Assembly (NCBI RefSeq): GCF_000518785.1
Contig: NZ_JAEG01000009.1
Span: forward strand, 62,001 to 126,000
Direction: 5' to 3'
From: Paenirhizobium selenitireducens ATCC BAA-1503
GTDB lineage: Bacteria > Pseudomonadota > Alphaproteobacteria > Rhizobiales > Rhizobiaceae
DNA length: 64,000 nt
A program made the position numbers and the translations under genes. Position 1 is the stretch's first letter. The number at the start of each line of letters is the position of its first letter. Under the pieces are notes generated by a model that was given only the letters and a program-made list of their open reading frames with translations, did no database searches and had not been told where the DNA came from. Positions 56,291-64,000 of this stretch are shown piece by piece.

Positions 56291-57462
56291 GCCGCGGACG
56301 GAGCGGCGGGGCTTGCCCCACCGACCGAACGTCGGCGGAGCCAGACGACGCCAAAGGCGACGAGCCCGCCCACCACAAGCAGGCCGAGCGACAAGAACGG
56401 CCGATAGGCAAACCAGCCGATGGCGATGACCAGCGGTCCGACCAGCACGGTCAGCACGAAGGCAATCATCCCGGTGCCGAAGCGCACCAATGAGCCGGCG
56501 ATCGGAACGACATCGGCGATGACGCCGAGGATCGAGAAGAACAGGCTGAATCCGACCATGAGGCCGATCATGCCACCGGCACGGATCAGCCACATGATCA
56601 TGGTGTTCTCCGCCTGGGCGGCATCGAACATTTCCGCAGCACTCGCCGTTCCGGACGCACTGAGGAAGATTTCCCGACCGTTCGAGGCGGTATAGGGCTT
56701 CAGCCAACCGCCGCTCTGCGCCGCCACGAAGCTCGCTTCTGACAGGTCCGCCCGGCTGTATCGGATGCGGAGATCGCCGACCCGCGGCTGGGAGGGGTTC
56801 AAGCCGACATAGTAGCCCCCACGATCGAGCTGCACGGTTCCGGACAGAACCTGTTCGGCGTGGCCGGCGTCCTCTTCCGTCAGCTTTAGATCGGTCTGCT
56901 TGCCAAGACCGGCGACATTCTCACCGGAGACCGCAAAGGCGCCGACCTTCGCGCTGTCGACGGCAAACGACTGGTTGTCGACCGGCATCTCCGGGTTCTC
57001 GTGCCCCTCGGGCTGGCGGAAGTCGCTGGAATTTTCGCGCCCGGACTTCCATTCCTTTGTGTAGGTATAGGTGGTGACGGTTTCCTCGCTGCCACCCAAC
57101 TTGGTTTCAGAGCGCGATTCGCTCTTCTCCACCCACTGGTACATTTCCACCTCGCGCCGGATGGCCACGGCGCCTTCGGCGGAAATGCCGAATTCGGGAT
57201 CGGCCGGGACGCCGTCCGGCGTCACTTTGCCGGAAATGTGGATGAGCTTCCCCTCGTTCGGCGGCGCAATTTCGTCGGCGCTCACCGTGACCACCACGCC
57301 GGCGCCTTCGGTCAGCGCACGATAGGCCTTGATCGACCGGCCCTCGTTCCACACGAGAGCCCAGATCGCGGCCACCACTAGGACGATGCCGATGACGGCG
57401 CCGATCAATGCGTTCTTCAACCGCGCAAGCCACGATGTCCGTGTCGTTTCCGTGAAGCTCAT
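56284..57462 (-). CDS. TMEM43-family membrane protein
   Basis: 392-aa membrane protein of the TMEM43 (DUF1625) family. One N-terminal helix (about 20-40, ALIGAVIGIVLVVAAIWALV) precedes a large extracytoplasmic domain (WNEGRSIKAYRALTEGA to about 285), then a cluster of three helices (about 290-375). Conserved features include WNEGRS and the late GLMVGFSLFFSILGVIADVV. Human TMEM43 sits in the nuclear envelope. The bacterial function is unknown. GAGGG precedes the ATG at 57462. Confidence 0.85.
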   Translation of the reverse strand: MSFTETTRTSWLARLKNALIGAVIGIVLVVAAIWALVWNEGRSIKAYRALTEGAGVVVTVSADEIAPPNEGKLIHISGKVTPDGVPADPEFGISAEGAVAIRREVEMYQWVEKSESRSETKLGGSEETVTTYTYTKEWKSGRENSSDFRQPEGHENPEMPVDNQSFAVDSAKVGAFAVSGENVAGLGKQTDLKLTEEDAGHAEQVLSGTVQLDRGGYYVGLNPSQPRVGDLRIRYSRADLSEASFVAAQSGGWLKPYTASNGREIFLSASGTASAAEMFDAAQAENTMIMWLIRAGGMIGLMVGFSLFFSILGVIADVVPIAGSLVRFGTGMIAFVLTVLVGPLVIAIGWFAYRPFLSLGLLVVGGLVAFGVVWLRRRSVGGASPAAPSAAQ

Positions 57463-57667
57463 GTCACCCTCGCCCTTCAGCAATCCGTTTTGGCGTGCCC
57501 AACGCCTATCCTCGATTCCCTATGGGAATCCCAGGATCGCATCAAGCGGTCGCACGGGCCTGCGGCCTGACTTGTTTTGGCAAAGAGAGGGATTGGACGA
57601 ACAAACGGCCGCGGTCAGACGACAGGTAAAGAGCGTCAACGGGGCTGAACGGGATAGCGGAGGAGGT

Positions 57668-57743
<76 letters not shown>

Positions 57744-57895
57744 AAACCATGGGTCCGGCAGCGCCGGTTCCGGGAACCTGCCGAACAAGCTGTCCGGCGG
57801 GGTGGCGGCTTATTACTTCCGGTGGTCGGAGATGGCAAGCCGAAAATTGCAGGCTCGGAAATTTTTTCGTTTTTTCCGAGCCTGATAGCGTTCGA

Positions 57896-58282
57896 TCAGA
57901 CTTCGTCGTCGTCGCCGGTGACGCCGATGATGCCGGTCATGTCGTCGTCGTCGTCGTCCTCATCGGCTTCGAGGAAGGTGTCGTCATCATCGTCATCGAG
58001 TTCGACATCGTCGTCGCCGATATCGGGGATATCGTCGTTGCCGTCATTGTCGTCCGCATCCTCGAGCGAGACAAGCTCGACCTCGGTGTTCTCGGTGTCG
58101 ACTTCGGCGACCTCCTCCTCTTCGGCCTTCTCCATGATCGTGGCGACGGAGGTCTCCTCGAAATAGGAAAGCGGCCAGGATTTGCCGGTGTAAGGCGATA
58201 CGACCGGATCCTTGTTCAGATCATAGAATTTCTTCCCCGTGTCCGGGCAGGTGCGTTTGGTGCCAAGTTCTGCTTTCGCCAC
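57896..58282 (-). CDS. TIGR02300-family acidic protein
   Basis: 128-aa protein. The conserved head AKAELGTKRTCPDTGKKFYD followed by LNKDPVVSPYTGKSWPLSYF is typical of this alphaproteobacterial family. The remaining ~80 residues are dominated by Asp and Glu with long acidic runs. GTG start at 58282 is chosen because MAK-ELGTKR is the family start and AGAGG lies 9 bp upstream. The CPxTGKKFYD segment looks like half of a zinc site. Function unknown. It is normally beside aroA, as here. Confidence 0.88.
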   Translation of the reverse strand: MAKAELGTKRTCPDTGKKFYDLNKDPVVSPYTGKSWPLSYFEETSVATIMEKAEEEEVAEVDTENTEVELVSLEDADDNDGNDDIPDIGDDDVELDDDDDDTFLEADEDDDDDDMTGIIGVTGDDDEV

Positions 58283-58425
58283 TGTCAAAGCCTCTTGAAG
58301 TCCTGAAGAATATACCGGCGCGTGCGGTCAATCCGGTCTTTACCCGGTCAAACTGTTAGCGGGTCCCCATAGTCGTTGCAATCTCTTCTGTCAAAGGCAA
58401 ACTTCGCACCCACCCGCCGGGCTTT

Positions 58426-58452
58426 TTGACAGCAAAGGGATGACCCTATAAT
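58426..58452 (+). promoter_or_regulatory. Promoter candidate for the aroA remnant-cmk-rpsA operon
   Basis: TTGACA (58426-58431) and TATAAT (58447-58452) both equal the sigma-70 consensus but are only 15 bp apart, shorter than the usual 16-18. It lies 103 bp before the aroA start codon. The leader contains no other gene. Confidence 0.55.
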
Positions 58453-58555
58453 CGCTTTGTGCTAACGAGCGCGAAAATGGCGCCGACGACAAGGGGATGG
58501 AGCTCCCGAGAGGCATCTCAGCGCTTCTAAAGACGCCCATCAGAGGATATCTTGC

Positions 58556-58810
58556 ATGTCGCATGGAGCCCTGCGGAAACCGGCCGTCGCGCGAAAAGCG
58601 CCCGCCCTTTCCGGCACGATCCGTGTCCCTGGCGACAAGTCGATCTCGCACCGTTCCTTCTTGTTGGCGAACATCCCCGTTGCGGAAGATCGCGCGCCGT
58701 CGATCGGGAATGCGGCGTGCGAAGCCCTCGCCACAAGCTTCCCGGAATCCATGGACCTGGTGGCGGGGCTCGGTGCCAAAATCGAAATGCAGGAAAGCAA
58801 AGCCGCATGA
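58556..58810 (+). pseudogene. aroA: Internally deleted aroA (EPSP synthase remnant, 84 codons, in frame)
   Basis: Residues 1-36 are a normal AroA N-terminus ([18 protein letters not shown], substrate-binding Lys and Ser). Residues ~39-50 ([11 protein letters not shown]) match a block near residue 310 of CP4-type EPSP synthase. Residues ~57-84 ([20 protein letters not shown] to KAA) are the authentic C-terminus. About 370 of ~455 residues are missing in at least two deletions, yet the frame is open from a good Shine-Dalgarno (GAGG, 9 bp) to a TGA that overlaps the cmk ATG. The product cannot be a working enzyme. Comparison is from memory of the CP4 sequence. An assembly error is the alternative. 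Confidence 0.88.
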
Positions 58811-59448
58811 CCACTTCGTTCATCATCGCCATCGACGGTCCGGCCGCTGCCGGCAAGGGAACGCTGTCCAGGCTCATCGCCGCGCATTATGGCTTTCATC
58901 ATCTCGATACGGGCCTGACCTACCGCGCCGTGGCCAAGGCACTGCTCGATGCCGGCCTGCCGCTCGACGACGAGACCGTTGCCGAACGGACGTCGCTCGA
59001 TATCGAGCTTGCGGGCCTCGACCGCTCGGTCCTCGCGCAGCATCAGATCGGCGAAGCCGCCTCGAAGATCGCCGTGATGCCCGCGGTGCGCCGCGCGCTT
59101 GTCGCAGCCCAGCGCAAGTTCGCCGCCAGGGCGCCCGGCACGGTGCTCGACGGCCGCGACATCGGCACGGTCGTCTGCCCTGACGCGCCGGTGAAGCTTT
59201 ACGTCACGGCATCGCCCGATGTGCGCGCCAGGCGACGCTACGACGAGATCATCGGAGGTGGAGCTGCAGCGGATTTCGACGCGGTTTTCGCCGACGTGAA
59301 GAAGCGCGACGAACGCGACATGGGGCGCGCCGACAGCCCGCTGAAACCTGCAGACGATGCGCACTTGCTAGACACCTCGGAAATGAGTATAGACGCGGCA
59401 TTCCAGGCGGCCTGCGAACTCATCGATGCTGCCTTGAAGAAAGATTGA
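58807..59448 (+). CDS. cmk: Cytidylate kinase
   Basis: 213-aa CMP/dCMP kinase. P-loop [20 protein letters not shown], then [20 protein letters not shown], the CMP-binding [20 protein letters not shown] and the lid region [19 protein letters not shown] are all present, so it should be active. Start overlaps the stop of the aroA remnant (ATGA), so its translation is probably coupled to that short ORF. Confidence 0.96.
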   Translation: MTTSFIIAIDGPAAAGKGTLSRLIAAHYGFHHLDTGLTYRAVAKALLDAGLPLDDETVAERTSLDIELAGLDRSVLAQHQIGEAASKIAVMPAVRRALVAAQRKFAARAPGTVLDGRDIGTVVCPDAPVKLYVTASPDVRARRRYDEIIGGGAAADFDAVFADVKKRDERDMGRADSPLKPADDAHLLDTSEMSIDAAFQAACELIDAALKKD

Positions 59449-59606
59449 ACTGCGGAACCCGGCTCGCCGGGGACCTCGATCAAGCCAGCCGATACGATCG
59501 TCCCCGCGCCGGACAGCCCTTTGAAGGGCGGACGATCTGTCAGGCTTCGTACAACTCGAACCCCCGGCGCATACCGCGTCCTTCTTGGATGCGTTTAGGA
59601 GATTTC

Positions 59607-61310
59607 ATGTCTGTTTCTACTCCCTCGCGCGACGATTTCGCAGCAATGCTCGAAGAGTCGTTTGCCAAGACCGATCTGGCAGAAGGCTATGTAACCAAGG
59701 GCATCATTACGGCCATCGAGAAGGACGTCGCTATCGTTGACGTTGGCCTCAAGGTCGAAGGCCGCATCGCGCTGAAGGAATTCGGCGCCCGTGCCAAGGA
59801 CGGTTCGCTGAAGGTCGGCGACGAAGTCGAAGTTTACGTTGAGCGCATCGAAAATGCTCTCGGCGAAGCCGTTCTGTCGCGCGAAAAGGCTCGCCGCGAA
59901 GAAAGCTGGATCAAGCTCGAAGCCAAGTTCGAAGCTGGCGAACGCGTCGAAGGCGTCATCTTCAACCAGGTCAAGGGTGGCTTCACCGTCGACCTCGACG
60001 GCGCCGTAGCCTTCCTGCCGCGTTCGCAGGTCGACATCCGTCCGATCCGCGACGTAACCCCGCTGATGCACAACCCGCAGCCCTTCGAAATCCTCAAGAT
60101 GGACAAGCGCCGCGGCAACATCGTCGTTTCGCGCCGTACGGTCCTCGAAGAGTCCCGCGCCGAGCAGCGTTCTGAAATCGTTCAGAACCTCGAAGAAGGC
60201 CAGGTCGTCGACGGCGTCGTCAAGAACATCACCGATTACGGTGCGTTCGTCGACCTCGGCGGCATCGACGGTCTGCTCCATGTCACCGACATGGCATGGC
60301 GTCGCGTCAACCATCCGTCGGAAATCCTGTCCATCGGCCAGCAGGTCAAGGTTCAGATCATCCGCATCAACCAGGAAACCCACCGCATCTCGCTCGGCAT
60401 GAAGCAGCTCGAGTCGGATCCGTGGGATGGCATTGCCGCCAAGTACCCGGTCGGCAAGAAGATCTCCGGTACCGTCACGAACATCACCGACTACGGTGCA
60501 TTCGTCGAACTGGAACCGGGCATCGAAGGCCTGATCCACATCTCGGAAATGTCCTGGACCAAGAAGAACGTTCACCCCGGCAAGATCCTGTCCACCACGC
60601 AGGACGTTGACGTGGTCGTTCTCGAAGTCGATCCGTCCAAGCGTCGTATCTCGCTCGGCCTCAAGCAGACCCTCGAGAACCCGTGGCAGGCATTTGCCTA
60701 CAGCCACCCGGCCGGCACCGAAGTCGAAGGCGAAGTCAAGAACAAGACCGAATTCGGCCTGTTCATCGGCCTCGAAGGCGACGTCGACGGCATGGTTCAC
60801 CTCTCCGACCTCGACTGGAACCGTCCGGGCGAACAGGTCATCGAGGAGTTCAACAAGGGTGACGTGGTCAAGGCCGTCGTTCTCGACGTCGACGTCGAGA
60901 AGGAACGCATCTCGCTCGGCATCAAGCAGCTCGGCAAGGATGCCGTCGGCGATGCAGCCGCTTCGGGCGACCTGCGCAAGAACGCTGTCGTCTCGTGCGA
61001 AGTCATCGGCATCAACGATGGCGGTATCGAAGTGAAGCTCGTGAACCACGAAGACATCACCTCGTTCATCCGTCGCGCCGATCTCTCCCGCGACCGCGAC
61101 GAGCAGCGTCCGGAACGCTTCTCGGTCGGCCAGACCGTCGATGCCCGCGTGACCAACTTCTCCAAGAAGGATCGCAAGGTCATGCTGTCGATCAAGGCCC
61201 TGGAAATCGCCGAAGAGAAGGAAGCCGTCGCACAGTTCGGTTCGTCCGACTCGGGCGCTTCGCTCGGCGACATTCTCGGCGCGGCTCTGAAGAACCGCGG
61301 CGGCGAATAA
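59607..61310 (+). CDS. rpsA: 30S ribosomal protein S1
   Basis: 567-aa protein with six S1 RNA-binding repeats that helps mRNA bind the ribosome. Repeats begin near residues 28, 112, 199, 284, 371 and 457 (for example VVDGVVKNITDYGAFVDLGG, ISGTVTNITDYGAFVELEPG). TAGGAG lies 6-11 bp before the ATG. cmk-rpsA linkage is conserved in Proteobacteria. Confidence 0.97.
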   Translation: MSVSTPSRDDFAAMLEESFAKTDLAEGYVTKGIITAIEKDVAIVDVGLKVEGRIALKEFGARAKDGSLKVGDEVEVYVERIENALGEAVLSREKARREESWIKLEAKFEAGERVEGVIFNQVKGGFTVDLDGAVAFLPRSQVDIRPIRDVTPLMHNPQPFEILKMDKRRGNIVVSRRTVLEESRAEQRSEIVQNLEEGQVVDGVVKNITDYGAFVDLGGIDGLLHVTDMAWRRVNHPSEILSIGQQVKVQIIRINQETHRISLGMKQLESDPWDGIAAKYPVGKKISGTVTNITDYGAFVELEPGIEGLIHISEMSWTKKNVHPGKILSTTQDVDVVVLEVDPSKRRISLGLKQTLENPWQAFAYSHPAGTEVEGEVKNKTEFGLFIGLEGDVDGMVHLSDLDWNRPGEQVIEEFNKGDVVKAVVLDVDVEKERISLGIKQLGKDAVGDAAASGDLRKNAVVSCEVIGINDGGIEVKLVNHEDITSFIRRADLSRDRDEQRPERFSVGQTVDARVTNFSKKDRKVMLSIKALEIAEEKEAVAQFGSSDSGASLGDILGAALKNRGGE

Positions 61311-61334
61311 GCCTCGACACTGCTGAAATGAAAG

Positions 61335-61368
61335 AGCCCGCCGGTCATCGACCGGCGGGCTTTTCTTT
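61335..61368 (+). terminator. Rho-independent terminator after rpsA
   Basis: Perfect 10-bp stem GCCCGCCGGT (61336-61345) with ACCGGCGGGC (61351-61360), loop CATCG, then TTTTCTTT. Confidence 0.92.
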
Positions 61369-61412
61369 GGGATGAACGATGCGCGGCAAGCGTGCCGAGA
61401 CTGCCGGCGACC

Positions 61413-63182
61413 TCAGGACCAGCCGGCCATCCGCCAATAGAGATCGTTCGGCGTTTCGCCCTCGACAAGCGCCTCGACCTGCTCTTGCCCGTCGTCCTCG
61501 GCCGGGGTCTGCTGCCCGGCGGTCTCGTCCTGCATCTCGCCTTCGCTCCCGCCTGCATCCTCGCCGCCAGAGCCGTCGGCGTCTTCACCAGAGGTCTCGC
61601 CTTCCTGGCTGAAGCGATGCTTCAGTCCCGTCTGCTCGGCGATGTCGTCGTCGGCGAACAGATAGTTGACCAGCGGCAGCGGAATGCCTTCCCGGCCGGC
61701 GACCGACTGGCGCAGGAGCGCAGTCTCGGCATCCGGCAGATCGTGGGGCAACTCCGCCAGTTCGGCCGGTGACGGATCCGCGCCGGCTGCATTGGCGGCC
61801 GGTTCTTCCAACTCTTCCAGCGCCTCGCCATCGTGGTCCGCCACAGACTGCGCCTCCTCGGCGACGGTTTCGCGCCCGCCGGCTTCGAAAGGGTGCGCGC
61901 CCGGCTCGTTGTCGGTCGCGGCATCTTCAATGCCGGGGAAACCAAGCAGCCGCGCAGGATCGGGGAAGATTTCTTCCGGCGCAGGCAAGGGCGCCGGAAC
62001 CGCCACATCCGCGTCGCGGGCTGCGTCTTCCTGCCAGCCCTTCAGGACGAAAAGCGTCTGCGTCTTGCCGCCAGGCCCCTCGTCGCCGGTTTCCACCGAC
62101 TGCGGAGTTGCAGAACCGGACCTGTCGGCGCGTGATCCGGCTTCGGCATGCATGACCTCGCCCGCAGTATCTTGCCCGACCTTGGGCATGGCGTCAGGCA
62201 TGGCGCGGACACCGGTCGCGGATGCGTCGACCGCCCGCGCCAACGATGCCTTGGCGGATGCCGGCTCTCCGGCACTGCTGACGTCCCGTTGAGCCGGCCG
62301 ATCGTCAGCGGTTTCGGCATTCCCTCTCGCCTCAAGCGCCCCGGCTGCCGCAGGCTCGGTCCCGGCATTGCGGGCCGCCGGCTCGGCGCCATAGGACATC
62401 GTGGCCTGGAGGGCCCGTGCAGCGGCGAGCTTGAGCATCTTGCGCGACTGCTCGTCCTGCATGCCGAAAAGCCGGCCCTTGGCGACGGGCGCCATCGGAT
62501 CGTCGACCGCATCGCCATCGGCCAGTTGGGAATCGGCTGCGATGTCCGCGAGCAGCGCGGTCTCTTGCTCGGTGCGAATGGGCAAGGCGGTCGCCTGAGC
62601 CGGCGAGGCGCCAAGGCCGATCCGTCCGGCCACCGTCGGTGCGGGCGTCGTCAGGCCGTTCGCGCGTGTCTCGCCGGCATTCTGGCGATAGGAGGTCACC
62701 ACGGTCCGGGCAGCGAGATCCTTGTCCTTGACGCGATAGAGTTCGAGATAGATCGAGAGGGTCGCGGCTTCCGGTCCGACCGGATTGCGGAAGGCTTCCA
62801 TCAGCGTGCGCAATTGCAGCCCGCTGAACATCTGCGCCAACTGCCGCTGCACCGATTGACGCATCTGCGGCGTCAGGTCTCCAAGCGCCTGGACGAGGCG
62901 CCCGGCATAGGCACTGATACTCTCCCCATCGGCCCGCTCCATGCCAAGGCGGCTGCCCAACAGGTTGACCAGGATGGCGAGATTGTCCGACATCCGCTCC
63001 TGACCGGACAGCAGCAGAAGGTTGAGGCGGCCGGCGATTGCGGCATTCTGTTCCAGCCCGTTTGCGGCCTGCGGTGGCGTGCCCTGCGGCCTGACAGGGG
63101 TCTCGGCTGCGCCATCCTGGGCGGCGCGCGGATCCTGGAAGGCGATGGACGAATTGGCAACGGCGTTGACCGGAGGCAGCAT
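61413..63182 (-). CDS. Large acidic protein of unknown function
   Basis: 589-aa protein with no signal peptide or membrane helix. An N-terminal helical region (about 40-150: AGRLNLLLLSGQERMSDNLA, MRQSVQRQLAQMFSGLQLRT) is followed by ~400 residues of Ala/Asp/Glu/Gly-rich, probably disordered sequence, and a short conserved-looking end (NDLYWRMAGWS). The composition recalls flagellar hook-length (FliK) proteins, but I see no FliK C-terminal domain. I start at ATG 63182 after GGGGAG. A palindromic CtrA-type site lies 142-157 bp upstream. Function not assigned. Confidence 0.75.
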   Translation of the reverse strand: MLPPVNAVANSSIAFQDPRAAQDGAAETPVRPQGTPPQAANGLEQNAAIAGRLNLLLLSGQERMSDNLAILVNLLGSRLGMERADGESISAYAGRLVQALGDLTPQMRQSVQRQLAQMFSGLQLRTLMEAFRNPVGPEAATLSIYLELYRVKDKDLAARTVVTSYRQNAGETRANGLTTPAPTVAGRIGLGASPAQATALPIRTEQETALLADIAADSQLADGDAVDDPMAPVAKGRLFGMQDEQSRKMLKLAAARALQATMSYGAEPAARNAGTEPAAAGALEARGNAETADDRPAQRDVSSAGEPASAKASLARAVDASATGVRAMPDAMPKVGQDTAGEVMHAEAGSRADRSGSATPQSVETGDEGPGGKTQTLFVLKGWQEDAARDADVAVPAPLPAPEEIFPDPARLLGFPGIEDAATDNEPGAHPFEAGGRETVAEEAQSVADHDGEALEELEEPAANAAGADPSPAELAELPHDLPDAETALLRQSVAGREGIPLPLVNYLFADDDIAEQTGLKHRFSQEGETSGEDADGSGGEDAGGSEGEMQDETAGQQTPAEDDGQEQVEALVEGETPNDLYWRMAGWS

Positions 63183-63322
63183 GGCAGCTCCCCATCCTGA
63201 AAATGGCTGAAGAATCACTGGCTATAACGAGCCGCTCATGCGGCCGGATTTTCCCGTCGAAACCGACGGAGCCCTCATGAAGGCGTTTGCCTATCAATGA
63301 TCCCGTACCCTGCAACAGATAT

Positions 63323-63339
63323 GTTAATTAAGTGTTAAC
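63323..63339. promoter_or_regulatory. Palindromic CtrA-type site between the acidic protein gene and nadV
   Basis: GTTAA-TTAAGTG-TTAAC matches TTAA-N7-TTAAC on both strands. It is placed roughly midway between two divergent genes (142 bp from one start, 121 bp from the other). The remaining 63183-63459 sequence shows no gene. Confidence 0.5.
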
Positions 63340-63459
63340 CATATTTGCGATTAGGCGCCTTGCCGCTCCCCAGGGGCTCACGTACAGCTTTTGACCAAAG
63401 CGATTCCCGCCTCCGTGCGGGTCTTGACGCCCCGACAACTGATCGCCGGATGCTGCACG

Positions 63460-64000
63460 ATGAACAACCAGAATCTCATTCTGAACACCGACAGCTACAA
63501 GCTCGGGCACTATCTGCAATACCCGGAGGGCGCCCGGGCGATCTCCAGCTACATCACGACGCGCGGCCATTCCTCCAGGCCCGAGGTGATGTTCTTCGGC
63601 CTCCAGATGTTCCTCAAGGAATATCTCGCCAAGCCAATCACCCTGGCCGACATCGACGAAGCTGAAGAAATCGCCGCGTTGCATGGCCAGCCCTTCGACC
63701 GCGCCGGCTGGACCCGCGTCCTGAACGTCCACGGGGGGTACCTGCCGCTGAGGATCGAAGCCCTGCCGGAGGGGATCGCCATTCGTCGCGGCGTTCCGGT
63801 GCTGCAACTGGTGAATACCGATCCGCAGCTGCCCTGGCTCACCTCCTACATGGAAACGGCACTGCTGCGCGCGGTCTGGTATCCCTCGACCGTGGCGACG
63901 CTGTCCTGGCGGCTGCGCCAGACGATTCAGCCCTTCCTCGAGCGAACGTCCGATCAACCCGATGAACGCATGCCGACCATGGTCAGCGATTTCGGTGCCC
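63460..64000 (+). CDS. nadV: Nicotinamide phosphoribosyltransferase (partial, 3' end outside window)
   Basis: The first ~180 residues of a NAMPT-family enzyme, which makes NMN from nicotinamide and PRPP in a shortcut NAD salvage route. The start LILNTDSYKLGHYLQYPEGA is diagnostic of NAMPT rather than PncB. YITTRGHSSRPEVMFFGLQM, the TSYMETALLRAVWYP segment and the final SDFGA (start of the conserved DFGARG loop) agree. The gene continues past the window, so completeness is unknown. Confidence 0.88.
   Translation, partial: MNNQNLILNTDSYKLGHYLQYPEGARAISSYITTRGHSSRPEVMFFGLQMFLKEYLAKPITLADIDEAEEIAALHGQPFDRAGWTRVLNVHGGYLPLRIEALPEGIAIRRGVPVLQLVNTDPQLPWLTSYMETALLRAVWYPSTVATLSWRLRQTIQPFLERTSDQPDERMPTMVSDFGA

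Noticed and set aside
58556-58810. Annotation as a normal short gene or as functional EPSP synthase
   Set aside because: More than three quarters of the enzyme, including the central catalytic Asp, Glu and Arg residues, is absent.
59595-61049. 484-codon open frame antisense to rpsA
   Set aside because: Shadow of the S1 repeats. Its own internal repetition simply reflects the sense repeats.

Overview
This window is chromosomal DNA from an alphaproteobacterium of the order Rhizobiales, most likely the family Rhizobiaceae (Rhizobium/Agrobacterium/Sinorhizobium relatives). The evidence is the high G+C content and a set of rhizobial gene orders: pcaQ divergent from pcaDCHG; polA, an sRNA, then a marR gene; dnaK-dnaJ; ffs-dnaX-ybaB-recR; rimP-nusA-ylxR-infB-rbfA-truB-rpsO-pnp; irr facing fabA-fabB-fabI; and a TIGR02300 gene, aroA, cmk, rpsA. 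It is almost entirely core housekeeping DNA. I found no insertion sequence, prophage, integrase, toxin-antitoxin pair, defence island or CRISPR array.

Layout. 1-5.6 kb is the protocatechuate branch of the beta-ketoadipate pathway: pcaJ (cut by the window edge) and pcaI, divergent from the IclR-type regulator pcaR; then pcaDCHG, divergent from the LysR-type regulator pcaQ. pcaB is not in either operon. 5.6-11.8 kb holds polA, a three-hairpin sRNA of the alpha-r7 type, a MarR regulator, an M20 peptidase and a YbaK-like deacylase. 12-18.2 kb holds a class A penicillin-binding protein and dnaK-dnaJ with a small exported protein between them. 18.2-29 kb has a TetR regulator with tandem operators, recF, moeB, a GNAT enzyme, a 2-hydroxyacid dehydrogenase, an SH3 protein, a PfkB kinase, a second multi-hairpin ncRNA candidate, an AEC transporter, a membrane cytochrome c, kdsB and pheA. 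29-37 kb has nudC, a HIT protein, SRP RNA, dnaX, ybaB, a MOSC protein, recR, a lytic transglycosylase and an MFS exporter. 37.5-47.7 kb is the translation-factor run from rimP to pnp. 47.7-57.5 kb has rsmC, two regulators, the fabA-fabB-fabI unsaturated fatty-acid operon, irr and several membrane or exported proteins. 57.6-64 kb has tRNA-Ala(GGC), the TIGR02300 gene, a collapsed aroA, cmk, rpsA, a large acidic protein of unknown function and the start of a nicotinamide phosphoribosyltransferase gene.

The most unusual feature is aroA. The locus that should encode the ~450-residue EPSP synthase is an 84-codon in-frame remnant that keeps the authentic N-terminus, a short internal block and the authentic C-terminus. 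Its promoter, ribosome-binding site and ATGA overlap with cmk are intact. Other items worth checking are two structured RNA candidates (8.8 kb and 25.3 kb), three CtrA-type TTAA-N7-TTAAC sites (11.2, 11.9 and 63.3 kb), an attenuator-like hairpin in the rimP-nusA leader, tandem TetR operators at 18.5 kb, and the absence of pcaB.
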